64,000 nt of DNA from Acidobacteria bacterium 13_1_20CM_3_53_8 (GCA_001920415.1 MNJR01000028.1:1-64000); one strand, 5' to 3'; shown: positions 41,789 through 51,840, counted from the first letter of the stretch. Numbers and translations: made by a program. The notes: a model not told the origin generated them from the sequence alone.

Positions 41789-42862
41789 TTAACTTCTACT
41801 CGCGCTCATCTTGTTGCGAAGTTCTTTTATGATCTGTCGAATCTGATCCGCATCTCTGGTATTGGGCACGAGTTTCAGATAAGTCTCAAGCTCTTCGATT
41901 GCACGCGCATAGTTTCCCTGCTCGTTATAGATGCCGCCCAGGAATCTATGCGCTTCGTTTATGTCTGGGCTTCCGCCCAGCGCGACTGCGCGCAGGAACT
42001 CTTTCTCTGCCTTTGCGAAATCGTTTAGCCGTATGAAGGTGCGCCCCAGGAAGAGGTGCGCACGCGCGCTCGTTTCATTTATCTCAAGAGCGCGCGTGAG
42101 TTGAGCGTCCGCATCCTGATACTGCTTTTTATAGAAGAGCACCACGCCGCAGTTGAGCCTGGGGCTGAAAGCGTTCGGATCAATCTTGATAGCTTGGCGC
42201 AAAGCATCTATGGCATTATCGAGTTGGCCCATTCGGAAATACTGAACACCCATCTCGTTGTATGCGAGCGTGAACTGCGGGTGAATATTAATCGCCTGCT
42301 TCAATAATTCTATGGCCTTCTTATTATCACCCGTCTCCGCAGATTTAAGCGCTTTCTGATATAGATCAAGAGCAGGTTGCGGCACACCTGCGAACGCGAC
42401 GTTGAGCACACCGCCTCCGCCTCCGTTCGTCGGCCTCAACTGAAGCTGGATTTGTACCATGTAGGTCTGACCGCTATTCGAGTTTCTTGCGCTCTGCTCA
42501 ATAACGCTCACGGTCTCGTTTACGGGAAGGTAATCGTTCCCCGGCTCAGCCGTGATGTAGTATGTCCCGCCCGGCAGACGACGAAAGTTGAATGAACCGT
42601 TCTCGTCCGACATTGTAGAGTAATCAAGACCTCGTATGCTACTAATCCTGATTTGAATCCTCCTGTCCAAACGGCGACCCGAAGGGTAGAAGATATTTCC
42701 TTGAATAGTATTGGCAGCGCCCCTTATACCGGAATCGCCCAGACCTGCTCCTTCTCCAATCTGAGCGTAAGCGGTGGCGGTAAGCATCGGGATAAACAGC
42801 AGGGCAGCTAAGAAGAGGCTTGCGCGCCCTATGCGAACCGATTGAAGCGTAAGCGTAAGCAT
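41789..42862 (-). CDS. Exported TPR protein with carboxypeptidase-regulatory-like domain
   Basis: A 357-residue protein. N-terminal signal (IGRASLFLAALLFIPMLTATAYA), a beta-sandwich regulatory domain (about 50-135, IQGNIFYPSGRRLDRRIQIRISS and GSFNFRRLPGGTYYITAEPG), a Gly-rich joint and at least five TPR units (about 155-350; for example AIELLKQAINIHPQFTLAYNEMGVQYFRMGQLDNAIDALRQAIKIDP). It likely assembles envelope or periplasmic complexes. It stands between the first receptor and the exported methyltransferase-like gene, in the same direction as both, about 120 bp after the latter. Confidence 0.85.
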   Translation of the reverse strand: MLTLTLQSVRIGRASLFLAALLFIPMLTATAYAQIGEGAGLGDSGIRGAANTIQGNIFYPSGRRLDRRIQIRISSIRGLDYSTMSDENGSFNFRRLPGGTYYITAEPGNDYLPVNETVSVIEQSARNSNSGQTYMVQIQLQLRPTNGGGGGVLNVAFAGVPQPALDLYQKALKSAETGDNKKAIELLKQAINIHPQFTLAYNEMGVQYFRMGQLDNAIDALRQAIKIDPNAFSPRLNCGVVLFYKKQYQDADAQLTRALEINETSARAHLFLGRTFIRLNDFAKAEKEFLRAVALGGSPDINEAHRFLGGIYNEQGNYARAIEELETYLKLVPNTRDADQIRQIIKELRNKMSASRS

Positions 42863-42979
42863 GGTGCAACTCCTTCGGACGAGCGGGGGATGTTGGTAAA
42901 CTAATGAGAGAATTTCGGCCTGAGATTATAACGCAAGTATGAGAGATAGTACATACTATCCTCATCATGCGCGGAACAT

Positions 42980-44482
42980 TTAATCAGCCGCACGCTGATA
43001 CCAGACTATATGATCGCCGTCACCCGGACGATCGGAATAGACCACAGTCGAATAGTCCACAGAATGAAGGCGCGAGAACGGCAGTTCAAGCAGCGCATTG
43101 TTCGAGAGCAGAAACCCGCCGGGTCGCAGCATTCTCTCTATATTAGCCATAGCAAGGCTTTGTTCGAAGGTATCGTAGTAAACCAGAATGTTTGTGGCGA
43201 TGATCAAATCGAATCGCTCTGACTGAGGCGCATCCAGTCTTTGCAGCACTATGTTCAAATCCATAGGCGTAATCATAGAAGCTATGGCCGGGCGGACTCG
43301 CACGGCGCGCACTTTTAAAGCGGTAACGCCAGAAGGAGTTGCTATAGGAGCCAAGGGGCTTCCGATTCTGTCACCAAATCGCTCCCAGTAATGCACAGCG
43401 TCCGTCTTCCACTGCGCCTGCGTGTCGTAAGGCAGTTGAAGCACATACGCTTGCCCGCGCTGCGCACGCTGTCTTGCTCTCTGAAGATGATCGTTCACGC
43501 GAGGGCTTAGATCAAATGTAGTGACTCGCATAGCATCGGCGCGCGCAAGCCCCAATCGCGCCAATGAATCAATGATGGCGAAAGGCTGTATGCTCTGCTG
43601 CGGGTAAAAATCGTATCCTTCCTGTTTATCTGTAAAGTCCAGACCAGGCCCTATGATAGCCACGCGACGGACGCTGCCTGCGGTTAGCAATCCCCGACTT
43701 TGTATGGCCTTGAGCGCTTCTTCAAGAGCGTAATTCGGAAGCAGTGAAGTGTCTGACGAAAGACCGCGTGTGCGAAATAAACTTGAGCGCTGTATAAACT
43801 CTTCGCTAGCCCCTTCGACTCGCGCAGCCTCAAGAATCCTAGCGTAATTATTGAACTCGCCCAGCACACGAACGACGCTCGCAATCAGATAAGCTTTCGC
43901 CTTCTCACGACCTTCCGTTGTATCCAGTCGAAACCCTTTTTGCTCGACCAGCAGCCGACGCGCGAAAAGCAGGCGATCATTATTTCCGGGCGCGGCCATC
44001 GCTCGTATCAGATCATCGGCGCGCGATTGAAGACTGCTGGCTAGATTAGCCAGCGCAGGATTGTTAGCCGCTACGGCGCCGTTCTGCTGCTGACCTATTT
44101 GCTGTATCTGCTTCTGTGTGATACGCGGCTGGCGCGTGTAAGACATTCCGAACAGGAGGAAGTTGACGAGAGTGTCTTCATCGCCTTGCGCAAGGCGCGC
44201 GCGAATCTCCGCATCGTGGCGCGCGACCCACTTGGGCCAATCCAGCGCAAGCTCTGAAGGGCTTCTGCCCTTTAACTCCTGCGGCAAGATTTCCGCCTCT
44301 GCTTCTAGAATCGGCTTTGCGTCTTCGTAAGAGAGATAAACGACTCTGCCGTGAGGACTGGTCTGAGCCAAAAGCGCGCCCGCCGCCATAAGCAGGAGCA
44401 GAAACGTGACAAGGGCTTTTCGTTTGTGGATAAAACGTAATCTCATACCAGAACTTTTTCGCTCGCGGAAAATCTTCGTCAT
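42980..44482 (-). CDS. Exported protein with a C-terminal SAM-methyltransferase-like domain
   Basis: A 500-residue protein. An N-terminal hydrophobic signal (ALVTFLLLLMAAGALLAQ) sits behind a basic stretch of about 22 residues. The middle is helical. The C-terminal third is Rossmann-like: VRRVAIIGPGLDFTDKQEGYD at the glycine-rich site, MRVTTFDLSP acidic strand, then FDLIIATNILVYYDTFEQSLAMANIERMLRPGGFLLSNN, the characteristic late strands of class I methyltransferases (CheR-like). A periplasmic methyltransferase would lack SAM, so the signal may be an anchor instead. The ATG overlaps the stop of the upstream gene (ATGA). Confidence 0.7.
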   Translation of the reverse strand: MTKIFRERKSSGMRLRFIHKRKALVTFLLLLMAAGALLAQTSPHGRVVYLSYEDAKPILEAEAEILPQELKGRSPSELALDWPKWVARHDAEIRARLAQGDEDTLVNFLLFGMSYTRQPRITQKQIQQIGQQQNGAVAANNPALANLASSLQSRADDLIRAMAAPGNNDRLLFARRLLVEQKGFRLDTTEGREKAKAYLIASVVRVLGEFNNYARILEAARVEGASEEFIQRSSLFRTRGLSSDTSLLPNYALEEALKAIQSRGLLTAGSVRRVAIIGPGLDFTDKQEGYDFYPQQSIQPFAIIDSLARLGLARADAMRVTTFDLSPRVNDHLQRARQRAQRGQAYVLQLPYDTQAQWKTDAVHYWERFGDRIGSPLAPIATPSGVTALKVRAVRVRPAIASMITPMDLNIVLQRLDAPQSERFDLIIATNILVYYDTFEQSLAMANIERMLRPGGFLLSNNALLELPFSRLHSVDYSTVVYSDRPGDGDHIVWYQRAAD

Positions 44483-45174
44483 CTTAAATCGTCCGTAGAA
44501 GAATTTATTGTTGAAGGCAAGCTTAAGTCGAAAGCTTGAAATACGCGGTCGGCGGCATCGCTCCCGGCGACTTTTATACGATACTCATAGGGAAGATGCG
44601 CAGGCTCGCGCGGAGGTAAAGGATTACCTCTCGGAGCGACACAAAGGTTCGGCGCGTAGCCGCGCTGGTAAACTCTGCCCTGAGCCTTAACCTTCGCCGT
44701 CTGCGGAGAATAGACCGTGTAGCTTACAAGCAGGCAACCCGGATTGATGGGAGCGCCCGCAGCAGCTATCTCCGTATCGACTGTGTCAACCTCCACGCGC
44801 AGCCAGACAACATAAGCGCTCTCTTCACTCTTCGCGCGATCAATCGCCTGCTTACGCGTCATATCAGTCTGCACAGGGACTACTTCTACGGCGGAAGAAT
44901 CGCTCAAACGTTTTACGAAGCCGTTAAAAGCGAATAAAGTTTCCGCCGACACATTAGGACTCTGAATGTACCTTGCGACTATGAAAGAAATTTTTTGATG
45001 AGGCGTGGCGCTTGAAGAACTTCGAGGCGGCGCAGGGGTTGAGTCGCTTGCGGGCGCGCTCGTGGGATTCCTGCGCCCTGCGTTACGCCCGGACTGCGCT
45101 TGAGTGGCGACGAGGCAAACCAGCATCAACAGGGAAACGAATAGAGGCGAAAGGGCTGATGATGAATTTTTCAT
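44479..45174 (-). CDS. Secreted protein of unknown function
   Basis: A 231-residue protein with signal peptide SPLFVSLLMLVCLVATQAQ. A Pro/Ser-rich stretch (TSAPASDSTPAPPRSSSSATP) links to a domain with FIVARYIQSPNVSAETLFAFNGFVKRLSD and DRAKSEESAYVVWLRVEVDTVD, an alpha/beta arrangement seen in uncharacterised Acidobacteria proteins. I chose the ATG at 45174, nearest the signal core, after AAGAAG; the longer frame adds 21 basic residues. Translationally coupled to the methyltransferase-like gene by ATGA. Function not known. Confidence 0.65.
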   Translation of the reverse strand: MKNSSSALSPLFVSLLMLVCLVATQAQSGRNAGRRNPTSAPASDSTPAPPRSSSSATPHQKISFIVARYIQSPNVSAETLFAFNGFVKRLSDSSAVEVVPVQTDMTRKQAIDRAKSEESAYVVWLRVEVDTVDTEIAAAGAPINPGCLLVSYTVYSPQTAKVKAQGRVYQRGYAPNLCVAPRGNPLPPREPAHLPYEYRIKVAGSDAADRVFQAFDLSLPSTINSSTDDLR

Positions 45175-45483
45175 ACTACTTCTTTGCCGCCTGATAGCGA
45201 TTGGCATAGGTCTTCTCCACCTGAAAGTTCTTATCATCCGACCGAACTTATATCAAATTTCGGAGTTAAGCATTAACCCTGACAAGAGCGACTTCACCAC
45301 AGCAGGATTAAGAGAGATTGGACAAGCGCAAGCGTGTTGAGTGATCTCTAATCCTCTGTTAACTCTCTCTTGGTGCGCAACTCGCGCGGTGAAGTTTTCA
45401 AATCGTATTCGCTTCGGGCAAGAGCGATAAGATTCAGTTACATCCCCTTTATGTTGCATACGGTCATAAAAATCAACTCTCCC
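45175..45483. other. Gap of about 310 bp without a gene
   Basis: Between the terminator of the second Oar-like receptor and the start of the secreted protein gene. It should contain the promoter of the latter two-gene operon. No ORF or repeat supported. Confidence 0.4.
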
Positions 45484-45516
45484 GCAAAAAAATTGGGGGA
45501 GCCAGAAGGCTCCCCC
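45484..45516 (-). terminator. Rho-independent terminator of the second Oar-like receptor gene
   Basis: Minus-strand GGGGGAGCC, TTCT loop, GGCTCCCCC followed by AATTTTTTT. Confidence 0.88.
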
Positions 45517-45544
45517 GGAGAACTATAGCTGTTCTCCTTCAAAG

Positions 45545-48500
45545 TTAGAAGATGAACTTCGCAGCCAATTGTACGTTGCGACGCCCATTGCGGTAACCGA
45601 GTACGTCACCGCTGCTGACATCCGGGCTGCCGTAATCAACGAACAGGTTTGCGTGGTTGAAGATATTAAAGAGTTCACCACGGAGCTGTAGGCTCATCCT
45701 TTCGGTGAAACGAATCCTCTTGTAGATTCCAGCGTCCACGTTCCAGAAGCCGGGGCCACGGAATGCATTACGCTTGGTCATCTGCACGGGGAAAGGACCG
45801 AAGTTGTAGTTGCCTGTGAACGCGTTACCCGGAACCGGAGTGATTACGTTTCCGTTCGCATCTCGCTGATTGCTCAGATTAACGATTGTGAACGAATTAG
45901 CCGATCCAGCGTCCGGCGGATTGCTGTTGTTGATGACAATCGGCGCCGACGGAATTATGCGGGCGCAGGTTGCATTCGCAAACGTGCAATCGTAGATAGT
46001 GAACGGATAACCGGAGTTGACCGTAACGATGCTGTTCAAACTCCAGCCGCCCAGCAGGTGCTTGGCAATACCATTCCCACTGAACGGGACTTCATAGTTC
46101 ATGCTGCCGGAGAACCGGTGACGAACGTCAAAGTCCGCGTAACCGTAATCCACATTAGGCTCGAACGTATCGGTGAAGCCGAGGAAGAAGGTCTGCCCCG
46201 TCTCAGCGAACGTCGTGCTAAGGTTATCTCTAGTATATGAGTAGGTGTACCTTGCGGTGAACGTCAAGCCCTTGTTGCGGAAGTTATTGCTATCGAGCGA
46301 GAGGATCATCGCATTGTAGTTTGAGTACCCGTCGTTACGGCGCGAATTGGCGGCTGTAGCAAACGGGTTGAGCCTGCTGGTCGTAGCACCGATGGCATTC
46401 GGTATAGTGCCGAGGCCAAAGGCCAATCCGCCACCAGTACGGTTAATGTCGGAAATCGAGTAGAGCTTTCTACCCGCCGAGCCAGTGTACTGAACAGAGG
46501 CCACCGTGTTGCTGGCAAGCTGGTGCTCCAACGATAAGCTCCAGAAGTGCGCGTAAGCGTTCTTGATGTTCTGGTCAACGGCTCGCGCCGACACGGGAGC
46601 GAACGGCTTGGACACGCCAGTTCCAGATAACGGTCCATAGTTGGATATGGCTACGGCAATCGAAGGAACGTCTCCAGCAGTTAACCCGCTGCCCGGAGTG
46701 CATGGCGACGCAGTACAACTATTGGCGGCAATAGCGATGACACCGTAGTTCGGCGGATTGAAGAGCACGTTGAACGTGACGTTGCCGAAGTTACGTTCAT
46801 AGGCCATGCCGTAACCGCCGCGCAGAGACGTTCTGCCATCACCCATCAAATCCCACGCGAAGCCTATGCGCGGGGCGAAGTTATTCCTGTCAGGCGCCCA
46901 CAGCCCTCCAACAGGGCTATTAGGAGTAGTCAGGAATCGCCCATTACGAATGCGCTGCTGGAAGGTAGCGCCCGTACCGTAAAAGAAGTTCGCGTCGAAG
47001 TTTGGGTCTTGAGCGTTGTGCTGAACGCCGTAATACTCGTAGCGCAGACCGAAGTTAAAGGTCAAACGCGGAGTGTAGCGTATAGAATCGTTAGCATAGA
47101 CAGCCCATTCCCAGTATCTGTTGCTACGTGAGAACGAGGGCGGGCCAACCGGAGTCGCTAATGTTCCGCCGGGGAACTGACCCTTCGGATCAATCGCCAC
47201 GCTGAACGAAGCGAGGTTGCCGGTAATGAAGTTGCTGAGCGATTCACCGTTCGTGTTACCGAGCGCCTCAACCGCGTACGAGTACGCGCCAAAGGTCTTG
47301 TTGTCTCGGATGTGCACGATCTGACCGCCCAATTTCCAAGTGTGATTACCAGCCGTGTAGCTTATGTCATGGTTAAGCTGGTAAACGTTCTGCGCGCCGC
47401 TAAACGGAATAGCGTTGCCAGGCGAGTTTGGCAGATAGCCCGGGAAGTAGATCGGGACTCCCTGTAGATTCACCGATCTGCCGCCGTTCATGTAGAGCGT
47501 AGGCACTATGGGTTGATCGCCGAGCGGCTGTCCACCGTTCAGACGGTTGAAAGCAAGCTTAGTTTGTGACACGAACCTGGACGAGAACGTATGCGTCCCG
47601 TTAAGGATGAAGTTCTGGTTGAAGGCTGTAGTGCCTGTATTGAATCCCTGATACGGGCTGAAAGCGTTCGTGCCTATAGCGAACGCCTGATTTTGCAGAG
47701 CGTAGCGACCGTAAATCTGCGTCTTGGAGCTTGCATACCAGTCAATGCGCTCAACAGTCTGGTATTCGTTCTCAGGAAAGCCGCCGCCCACGTCTCGCGG
47801 TACGGAGGTGGTCACCTGCTGGAAAACCGGAGTGTTAGGATTAGCCGTTGCGAACGCTAAGAATGCGTTGGTCGCAGCGTTGGGCGTCTGCTTGAAATTC
47901 GCCGCGCCGAAAGCCGTAACCACTGACGAGGCGGAAATCGTTGGGCCGAGTGTTCCTGCTACCGTGTATGGAGCAAAGAAGGCACGCGTCGCCGGAGCAG
48001 CCGCATTGATGAACGCCGCTGTCGGAACCCACGAGATTATCGTGCCGCCGCTGCGAACACGAATCCATTCCGTGTTGCTGAAGAAGAAGAGTGAATTCCT
48101 CTTAATCGGGCCACCTACAGAGTAGCCAAACTGGTTGCGCGTGAACACCTGTTTCGGGACGCCGAACGCGTTATTGTTGAAGCTGTTCGAGGCCAGCCGC
48201 GATACGCGGTTGAACTCGTAAACAGTGCCGTGGAAATCGTTCGTGCCCGCGATGGTTGCAACGTTGACGATACCGCCAGAGGCGCGACCATACTCGGCAG
48301 AGAAGTTGCTCGTGATGACGCGGAACTCCTGAACGGAATCGAGCGGCACCTGCTGGCCGACCGACGCTGTAAAGTTGTCAACGTTCTCGGCACCGTCGAG
48401 AAGGATGCTCGTGCTAGCCGAACGCTGGCCGTTGATATTGTAGCCAGTGCCGCGTGCGAAGAGACCCGATGATTGATTTTCCGAATTGACGTTGCCCGAG

Positions 48501-49003
48501 AGACCGACCAGATCATACGCGTTGCGCGTCAGGGTCGGTAGCTCGCGCACCTGCTTATTGTTAACGACGTTGGACAACTGCTGGTCAGTCGTGTTGACTT
48601 CAACACCGCCGCCGCCGACGACCGTAACGCTCGCAGTCCCGCCGGTAACAGTGAGCGGAAAGTCAACTGTAAGTTTTCCAGCTACTGTCACCTGCGCGTG
48701 CTGTGTGGAAGGAGCGAAGCCCGTCGCAGTGACGGTGACATCATAAATTCCGGGCTGCAAGTTAGGAACAAGGTAATCGCCGCTCGACCCTGTAGTCGTA
48801 CTGCGCTCAGCCCCGGTAGTCGTTGACTTCACAGTCACTGTCGCTCCGGGAACTACTGCGCCGTTGGGGTCAGTAACTGTTCCACTTATCTGGCCGGATT
48901 CTCCCTGTGCCATGGCGGCACCTGTGAACATGACCAGTACAAACAAGGCCATCACGGCGATTGAAACGCCGCTCCTGACCAAGCGTTGTAATTGGAATGA
49001 CAT
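45545..49003 (-). CDS. Oar-like TonB-dependent receptor with carboxypeptidase-regulatory domain
   Basis: A 1152-residue outer-membrane protein of the same family as the receptor at 37440 but clearly divergent. Signal peptide GVSIAVMALFVLVMFTGAAMAQ; regulatory beta domain (GQISGTVTDPNGAVVPGATVTVKST, LQPGIYDVTVTATGFAP); plug (KQVRELPTLTRNAYDLVGLSG and GYNINGQRSASTSILLDGAENVD); long barrel ending QLAAKFIF. Motifs RVSRLASNSFNNNAFGVPK and SQTKLAFNRLNGGQ are common in this clade. Probably imports a polymer-derived substrate. A strong terminator follows, and a 390-bp upstream gap holds its promoter. Confidence 0.93.
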   Translation of the reverse strand: MSFQLQRLVRSGVSIAVMALFVLVMFTGAAMAQGESGQISGTVTDPNGAVVPGATVTVKSTTTGAERSTTTGSSGDYLVPNLQPGIYDVTVTATGFAPSTQHAQVTVAGKLTVDFPLTVTGGTASVTVVGGGGVEVNTTDQQLSNVVNNKQVRELPTLTRNAYDLVGLSGNVNSENQSSGLFARGTGYNINGQRSASTSILLDGAENVDNFTASVGQQVPLDSVQEFRVITSNFSAEYGRASGGIVNVATIAGTNDFHGTVYEFNRVSRLASNSFNNNAFGVPKQVFTRNQFGYSVGGPIKRNSLFFFSNTEWIRVRSGGTIISWVPTAAFINAAAPATRAFFAPYTVAGTLGPTISASSVVTAFGAANFKQTPNAATNAFLAFATANPNTPVFQQVTTSVPRDVGGGFPENEYQTVERIDWYASSKTQIYGRYALQNQAFAIGTNAFSPYQGFNTGTTAFNQNFILNGTHTFSSRFVSQTKLAFNRLNGGQPLGDQPIVPTLYMNGGRSVNLQGVPIYFPGYLPNSPGNAIPFSGAQNVYQLNHDISYTAGNHTWKLGGQIVHIRDNKTFGAYSYAVEALGNTNGESLSNFITGNLASFSVAIDPKGQFPGGTLATPVGPPSFSRSNRYWEWAVYANDSIRYTPRLTFNFGLRYEYYGVQHNAQDPNFDANFFYGTGATFQQRIRNGRFLTTPNSPVGGLWAPDRNNFAPRIGFAWDLMGDGRTSLRGGYGMAYERNFGNVTFNVLFNPPNYGVIAIAANSCTASPCTPGSGLTAGDVPSIAVAISNYGPLSGTGVSKPFAPVSARAVDQNIKNAYAHFWSLSLEHQLASNTVASVQYTGSAGRKLYSISDINRTGGGLAFGLGTIPNAIGATTSRLNPFATAANSRRNDGYSNYNAMILSLDSNNFRNKGLTFTARYTYSYTRDNLSTTFAETGQTFFLGFTDTFEPNVDYGYADFDVRHRFSGSMNYEVPFSGNGIAKHLLGGWSLNSIVTVNSGYPFTIYDCTFANATCARIIPSAPIVINNSNPPDAGSANSFTIVNLSNQRDANGNVITPVPGNAFTGNYNFGPFPVQMTKRNAFRGPGFWNVDAGIYKRIRFTERMSLQLRGELFNIFNHANLFVDYGSPDVSSGDVLGYRNGRRNVQLAAKFIF

Positions 49004-49396
49004 TTAGAACCTCCTAGGTTACTGTTATGCTTGAATTAAAATTTTTGGGAGACGCGAAAGCCTGCGTTGGCTTTAGTGCTCAGAACTCGCGCGAGAACGC
49101 CCCCGATTCTCCTAGTCAAAAGCCCATGATTGCGAACTATCTCTGGCCTTGATCCTTAATGAATCGGGTCGTTCCCATCTGGTTCTCATATCTTTACTAA
49201 AGGCTTACAGCAAAGCGTCGCTTTCCAAGCGGCAAAGATTATGCCAACCGCGTGTTAACTTTTTTCGAGATGGTAAACGATTGCAGGCCAATTGTTTATC
49301 CTAGATGGAGGAATTTCCCGGCGGCACGGGCGGCGCCTCTACTATCTAGTTTTTTGGATTTTCTCTGATTTTTTGAAGTGAAGACTTAGGGGTGGC
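49004..49396. other. 390-bp gap upstream of the second Oar-like receptor
   Basis: Presumed promoter region of the receptor (minus strand). It holds no supported ORF, repeat or hairpin of note. Confidence 0.4.
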
Positions 49397-49984
49397 CTAC
49401 TTCAAGACCTCGAACTCGAAGTGCAACTCTTTGCCCCGGATAATGTTGCAGAGATAGAACTCCCAGAATTTTCGTGTGAAACGAAACATAGGCCAGCGCT
49501 CGTCCAGATTCGTTATGAACTCAAGGCCTAGCGCGCGCCACAGGTTGGCAAGGCTTACGTGAACATGAACAGGCCGTAGGCGCACGTCCGTGTAGAAGGG
49601 AAAGTTTATCTGCCCTTCAACGAAGCAGTTGAATGAATAGCTGCTCAGGTGATTGCGGTGCGTAAGGTCAGTAGCCCAATCTGGATTCGAGTAATGCGGC
49701 GCAACGAGCTTAATCCTTCCGCCTGCTCGCGTGATGCGATGAAGTTCCGTGACGAAGCCCATAGGGTCGGGCACATGCTCAAGCACGTGACGGCTTATCA
49801 CTTCATCGAATTCGTTATCATCGAACGGGTAAGGAAAAACGCCAAGATCGTGTATGACATCGGCTGCTGTGCGCGGGTTGTTGTCCATGCCAACCGCGCC
49901 CGGATACTTGTTTGCGCCGCAGCCCACATCAAGAATCTTTCTGCCCTGAAGCGGCGCATTCGTTGTCTGGCTGGATTGAACCAT
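49397..49984 (-). CDS. Class I SAM-dependent methyltransferase
   Basis: A 195-residue cytoplasmic enzyme. Motif I is KILDVGCGANKYPGAVGMDNNP, followed by ADVIHDLGVFPYPFDDNEFDEVISRHVLEHVPDP (post-I and motif II region) and LHRITRAGGRIKLVAPHYSN, the layout of the Methyltransf_11 group, often found in glycan or lipid biosynthesis clusters. The acceptor cannot be told. The gene is preceded by an AT-rich palindrome and by the DUF512 gene in the same direction, so they may be co-transcribed. Confidence 0.88.
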   Translation of the reverse strand: MVQSSQTTNAPLQGRKILDVGCGANKYPGAVGMDNNPRTAADVIHDLGVFPYPFDDNEFDEVISRHVLEHVPDPMGFVTELHRITRAGGRIKLVAPHYSNPDWATDLTHRNHLSSYSFNCFVEGQINFPFYTDVRLRPVHVHVSLANLWRALGLEFITNLDERWPMFRFTRKFWEFYLCNIIRGKELHFEFEVLK

Positions 49985-49988
49985 AAAA

Positions 49989-50127
49989 GAAGAAGAAGTC
50001 TGAAGCCAGATTGATTTTCGATTTTAGATTTTCGATTTTAGATTGGAAGAAGCGGAAAGCTTTTAAATCGAAAATCGCAAATCTAAAATCGAAAATTCTT
50101 CCGGCTCTAGACTCTAGACTCCAGACT
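49989..50127. repeat. Low-complexity palindrome (GATTTTCGATTTTAGATT type)
   Basis: Arms of GATTTTCGATTTTAGATTTTC words and their inverse around GGAAGAAGCGGAAAGCTTTTA, the reverse of the centre seen at 12281-12390. The outer ends carry AGTCTGAAGCCAGA and TCTAGACTCCAGACT, also shared with that copy. Confidence 0.8.
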
Positions 50128-51456
50128 TTTTTCAACGCCTTTAAGATCGAGAGCGTGAATGGGAAGACCTAGTTGCTCTTGAAGTTCATGAAGCGTCATT
50201 CCGTCCAGCATCACTGAGTCTCCGCTTTTAATCGCGCTCGAAGGGATGATGAGAAAATCGCCGCGCAGGCTGTCGCGCGCAGACAGAAAATCCCCACCCG
50301 TCAACAACCCTGCAACCGACACGTCGCCGCCGAAGTAGTTGTTCTCCACGCTGACCACATGAAGACGGGTTCCGAAGCGACGGTTCAATCTGTCGAGCGC
50401 GCGTTTCAAGACGGGCGCGAAGAGCGTTCCCGTCATCACCGTGCCGGAAAGCTGCGGCAGAAAGTTCTTCTCCGCTCTTCTTTCAAGACGACGCAGCAAC
50501 GCATCAAACTCATTATTAAAGGAGCGCACCATGCCTATGCCGTCTTCAATCTGCGGATAGTCGCCGTAATGCTTTCTATCAGGCACAGCGCGCCCTGCGC
50601 GAAGATAAATCTCATCGCCCAGAAAAGCGAAGGTCGTGCCCATGCGCGCGCTCAATGCGCGTTGCGCTGTCTCTATTTTCGCAATAGTGCGCCGACAGAA
50701 TTCGGGCGTAACCGGAGTTAATCTTTCGTCCGTGTTGTATCGCGTCAATCCAAGCGGCACAATGGCAACGCTCTTTACGCGCGGATAAAATCCGGCCATG
50801 TCATCAATCGTGCGCAGCAGAATCTCGCCGTCATTGATTCCGGGACAGAGCACTACCTGCGCGTGAATCTCTATGCCAGCATCCAGCATGCGCGCCATCT
50901 TTTCTGAAATGTCAGCGCGCTTTTTATCAACCCCTAGAAGAAAGGCGCGCACATCCAGATCGGTTGCGTGAACCGAGACGTACTGCGGCGACAATCGCTG
51001 CTCGATGATGCGCCGCATCTCGTCTTCCGTTATAGAGGTGAGCGTGGTGTAGTTGCCGTAGAGAAAAGAGAGACGAATGTCTTCGTCGCGTATGAAGAGC
51101 GATGGTCTGGCCGTTTCCGGGTTGCCTTTGCAGAAGCAGAAGATGCACTCGTTGGCGCATTGGCGTGGAACAATCTGCTCGAACATAAGGCCAAAGTCTT
51201 CGCCCTCGTCGCGCTCTATGTCCAACTCCCAGTCTTCGCCGCTTCGCTTGCGGACTTCCAGTATGATTTCAGTTTCGCCGCCCGTCTGAAAACGAAAATC
51301 AAGATAATCGCGCACGACGCGACCGTTGACCTTGATGACGCGGTCGCCAGCCTCAAGCTCAAGCTCATGGGCAAGACTTCCGCGCGCGACTTCTGTTATT
51401 TCCACCCCGCGCCGTCTTATCTGCGTGACGGCTGGAGCGACTGCAAACTCGTACAT
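50107..51456 (-). CDS. DUF512-family radical-SAM protein with N-terminal PDZ domain
   Basis: A 449-residue protein. The N-terminal PDZ-like domain (VEITEVARGSLAHELELEAGDRVIKVNGR) leads into a radical-SAM-like TIM barrel with a cysteine cluster in PRQCANECIFCFCKG (Cys100, Cys104, Cys107; the usual CxxxCxxC), then VSVHATDLDVRAFLLG, IHAQVVLCPGINDG and the DUF512 C-terminal half with FLGDEIYLRAGRAVP. Members are common in Firmicutes, Cyanobacteria and Acidobacteria and often lie beside der; here there is none. The reaction is unknown. The last codons lie in a palindrome (end EKSLESRV). Confidence 0.9.
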   Translation of the reverse strand: MYEFAVAPAVTQIRRRGVEITEVARGSLAHELELEAGDRVIKVNGRVVRDYLDFRFQTGGETEIILEVRKRSGEDWELDIERDEGEDFGLMFEQIVPRQCANECIFCFCKGNPETARPSLFIRDEDIRLSFLYGNYTTLTSITEDEMRRIIEQRLSPQYVSVHATDLDVRAFLLGVDKKRADISEKMARMLDAGIEIHAQVVLCPGINDGEILLRTIDDMAGFYPRVKSVAIVPLGLTRYNTDERLTPVTPEFCRRTIAKIETAQRALSARMGTTFAFLGDEIYLRAGRAVPDRKHYGDYPQIEDGIGMVRSFNNEFDALLRRLERRAEKNFLPQLSGTVMTGTLFAPVLKRALDRLNRRFGTRLHVVSVENNYFGGDVSVAGLLTGGDFLSARDSLRGDFLIIPSSAIKSGDSVMLDGMTLHELQEQLGLPIHALDLKGVEKSLESRV

Positions 51457-51614
51457 CGAAAACTTCTTCTACTGGAAACGCGCCTTGGAACGTTAAGACT
51501 AGCAAGACGCACGTAAATTAATTGTCAGCTTCGTATAGTGACCGCCCGGCCTTTTCTCAACCGACGGACGAAAATTTTAGTATAACAAATCGCCTCGTTA
51601 TTGTCGCAGACTAA

Positions 51615-51709
51615 AGAAGGCAAAAGTAAAAAGGTAAAAGTGAAGAAGGTTGAATCCCTTCCTTACTTTTGCCTTTTTACTTTTACCTTTTGACTTCCCT
51701 TTGCCTTCT
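51615..51709. repeat. Low-complexity palindrome (AAAGTAAAAAGGTAAAAG type)
   Basis: Arms AGAAGGCAAAAGTAAAAAGG and inverse CCTTTTGACTTCCCTTTGCC around GTGAAGAAGGTTGAATCCC. The centre is identical to that of the palindrome at 54462-54535. Confidence 0.82.
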
Positions 51710-51840
51710 TGTGGGCTTAACCTTCTGCGAGAATCATGTATAATCCGTCAGCCTGAAAATGCAAGACGCCTCGGCGCACGCCGTTTCTCTTCAAAACCAA
51801 CTCTGCGTCGCCACGAAAAGTTTTCCGAAGGTAATTTGTT

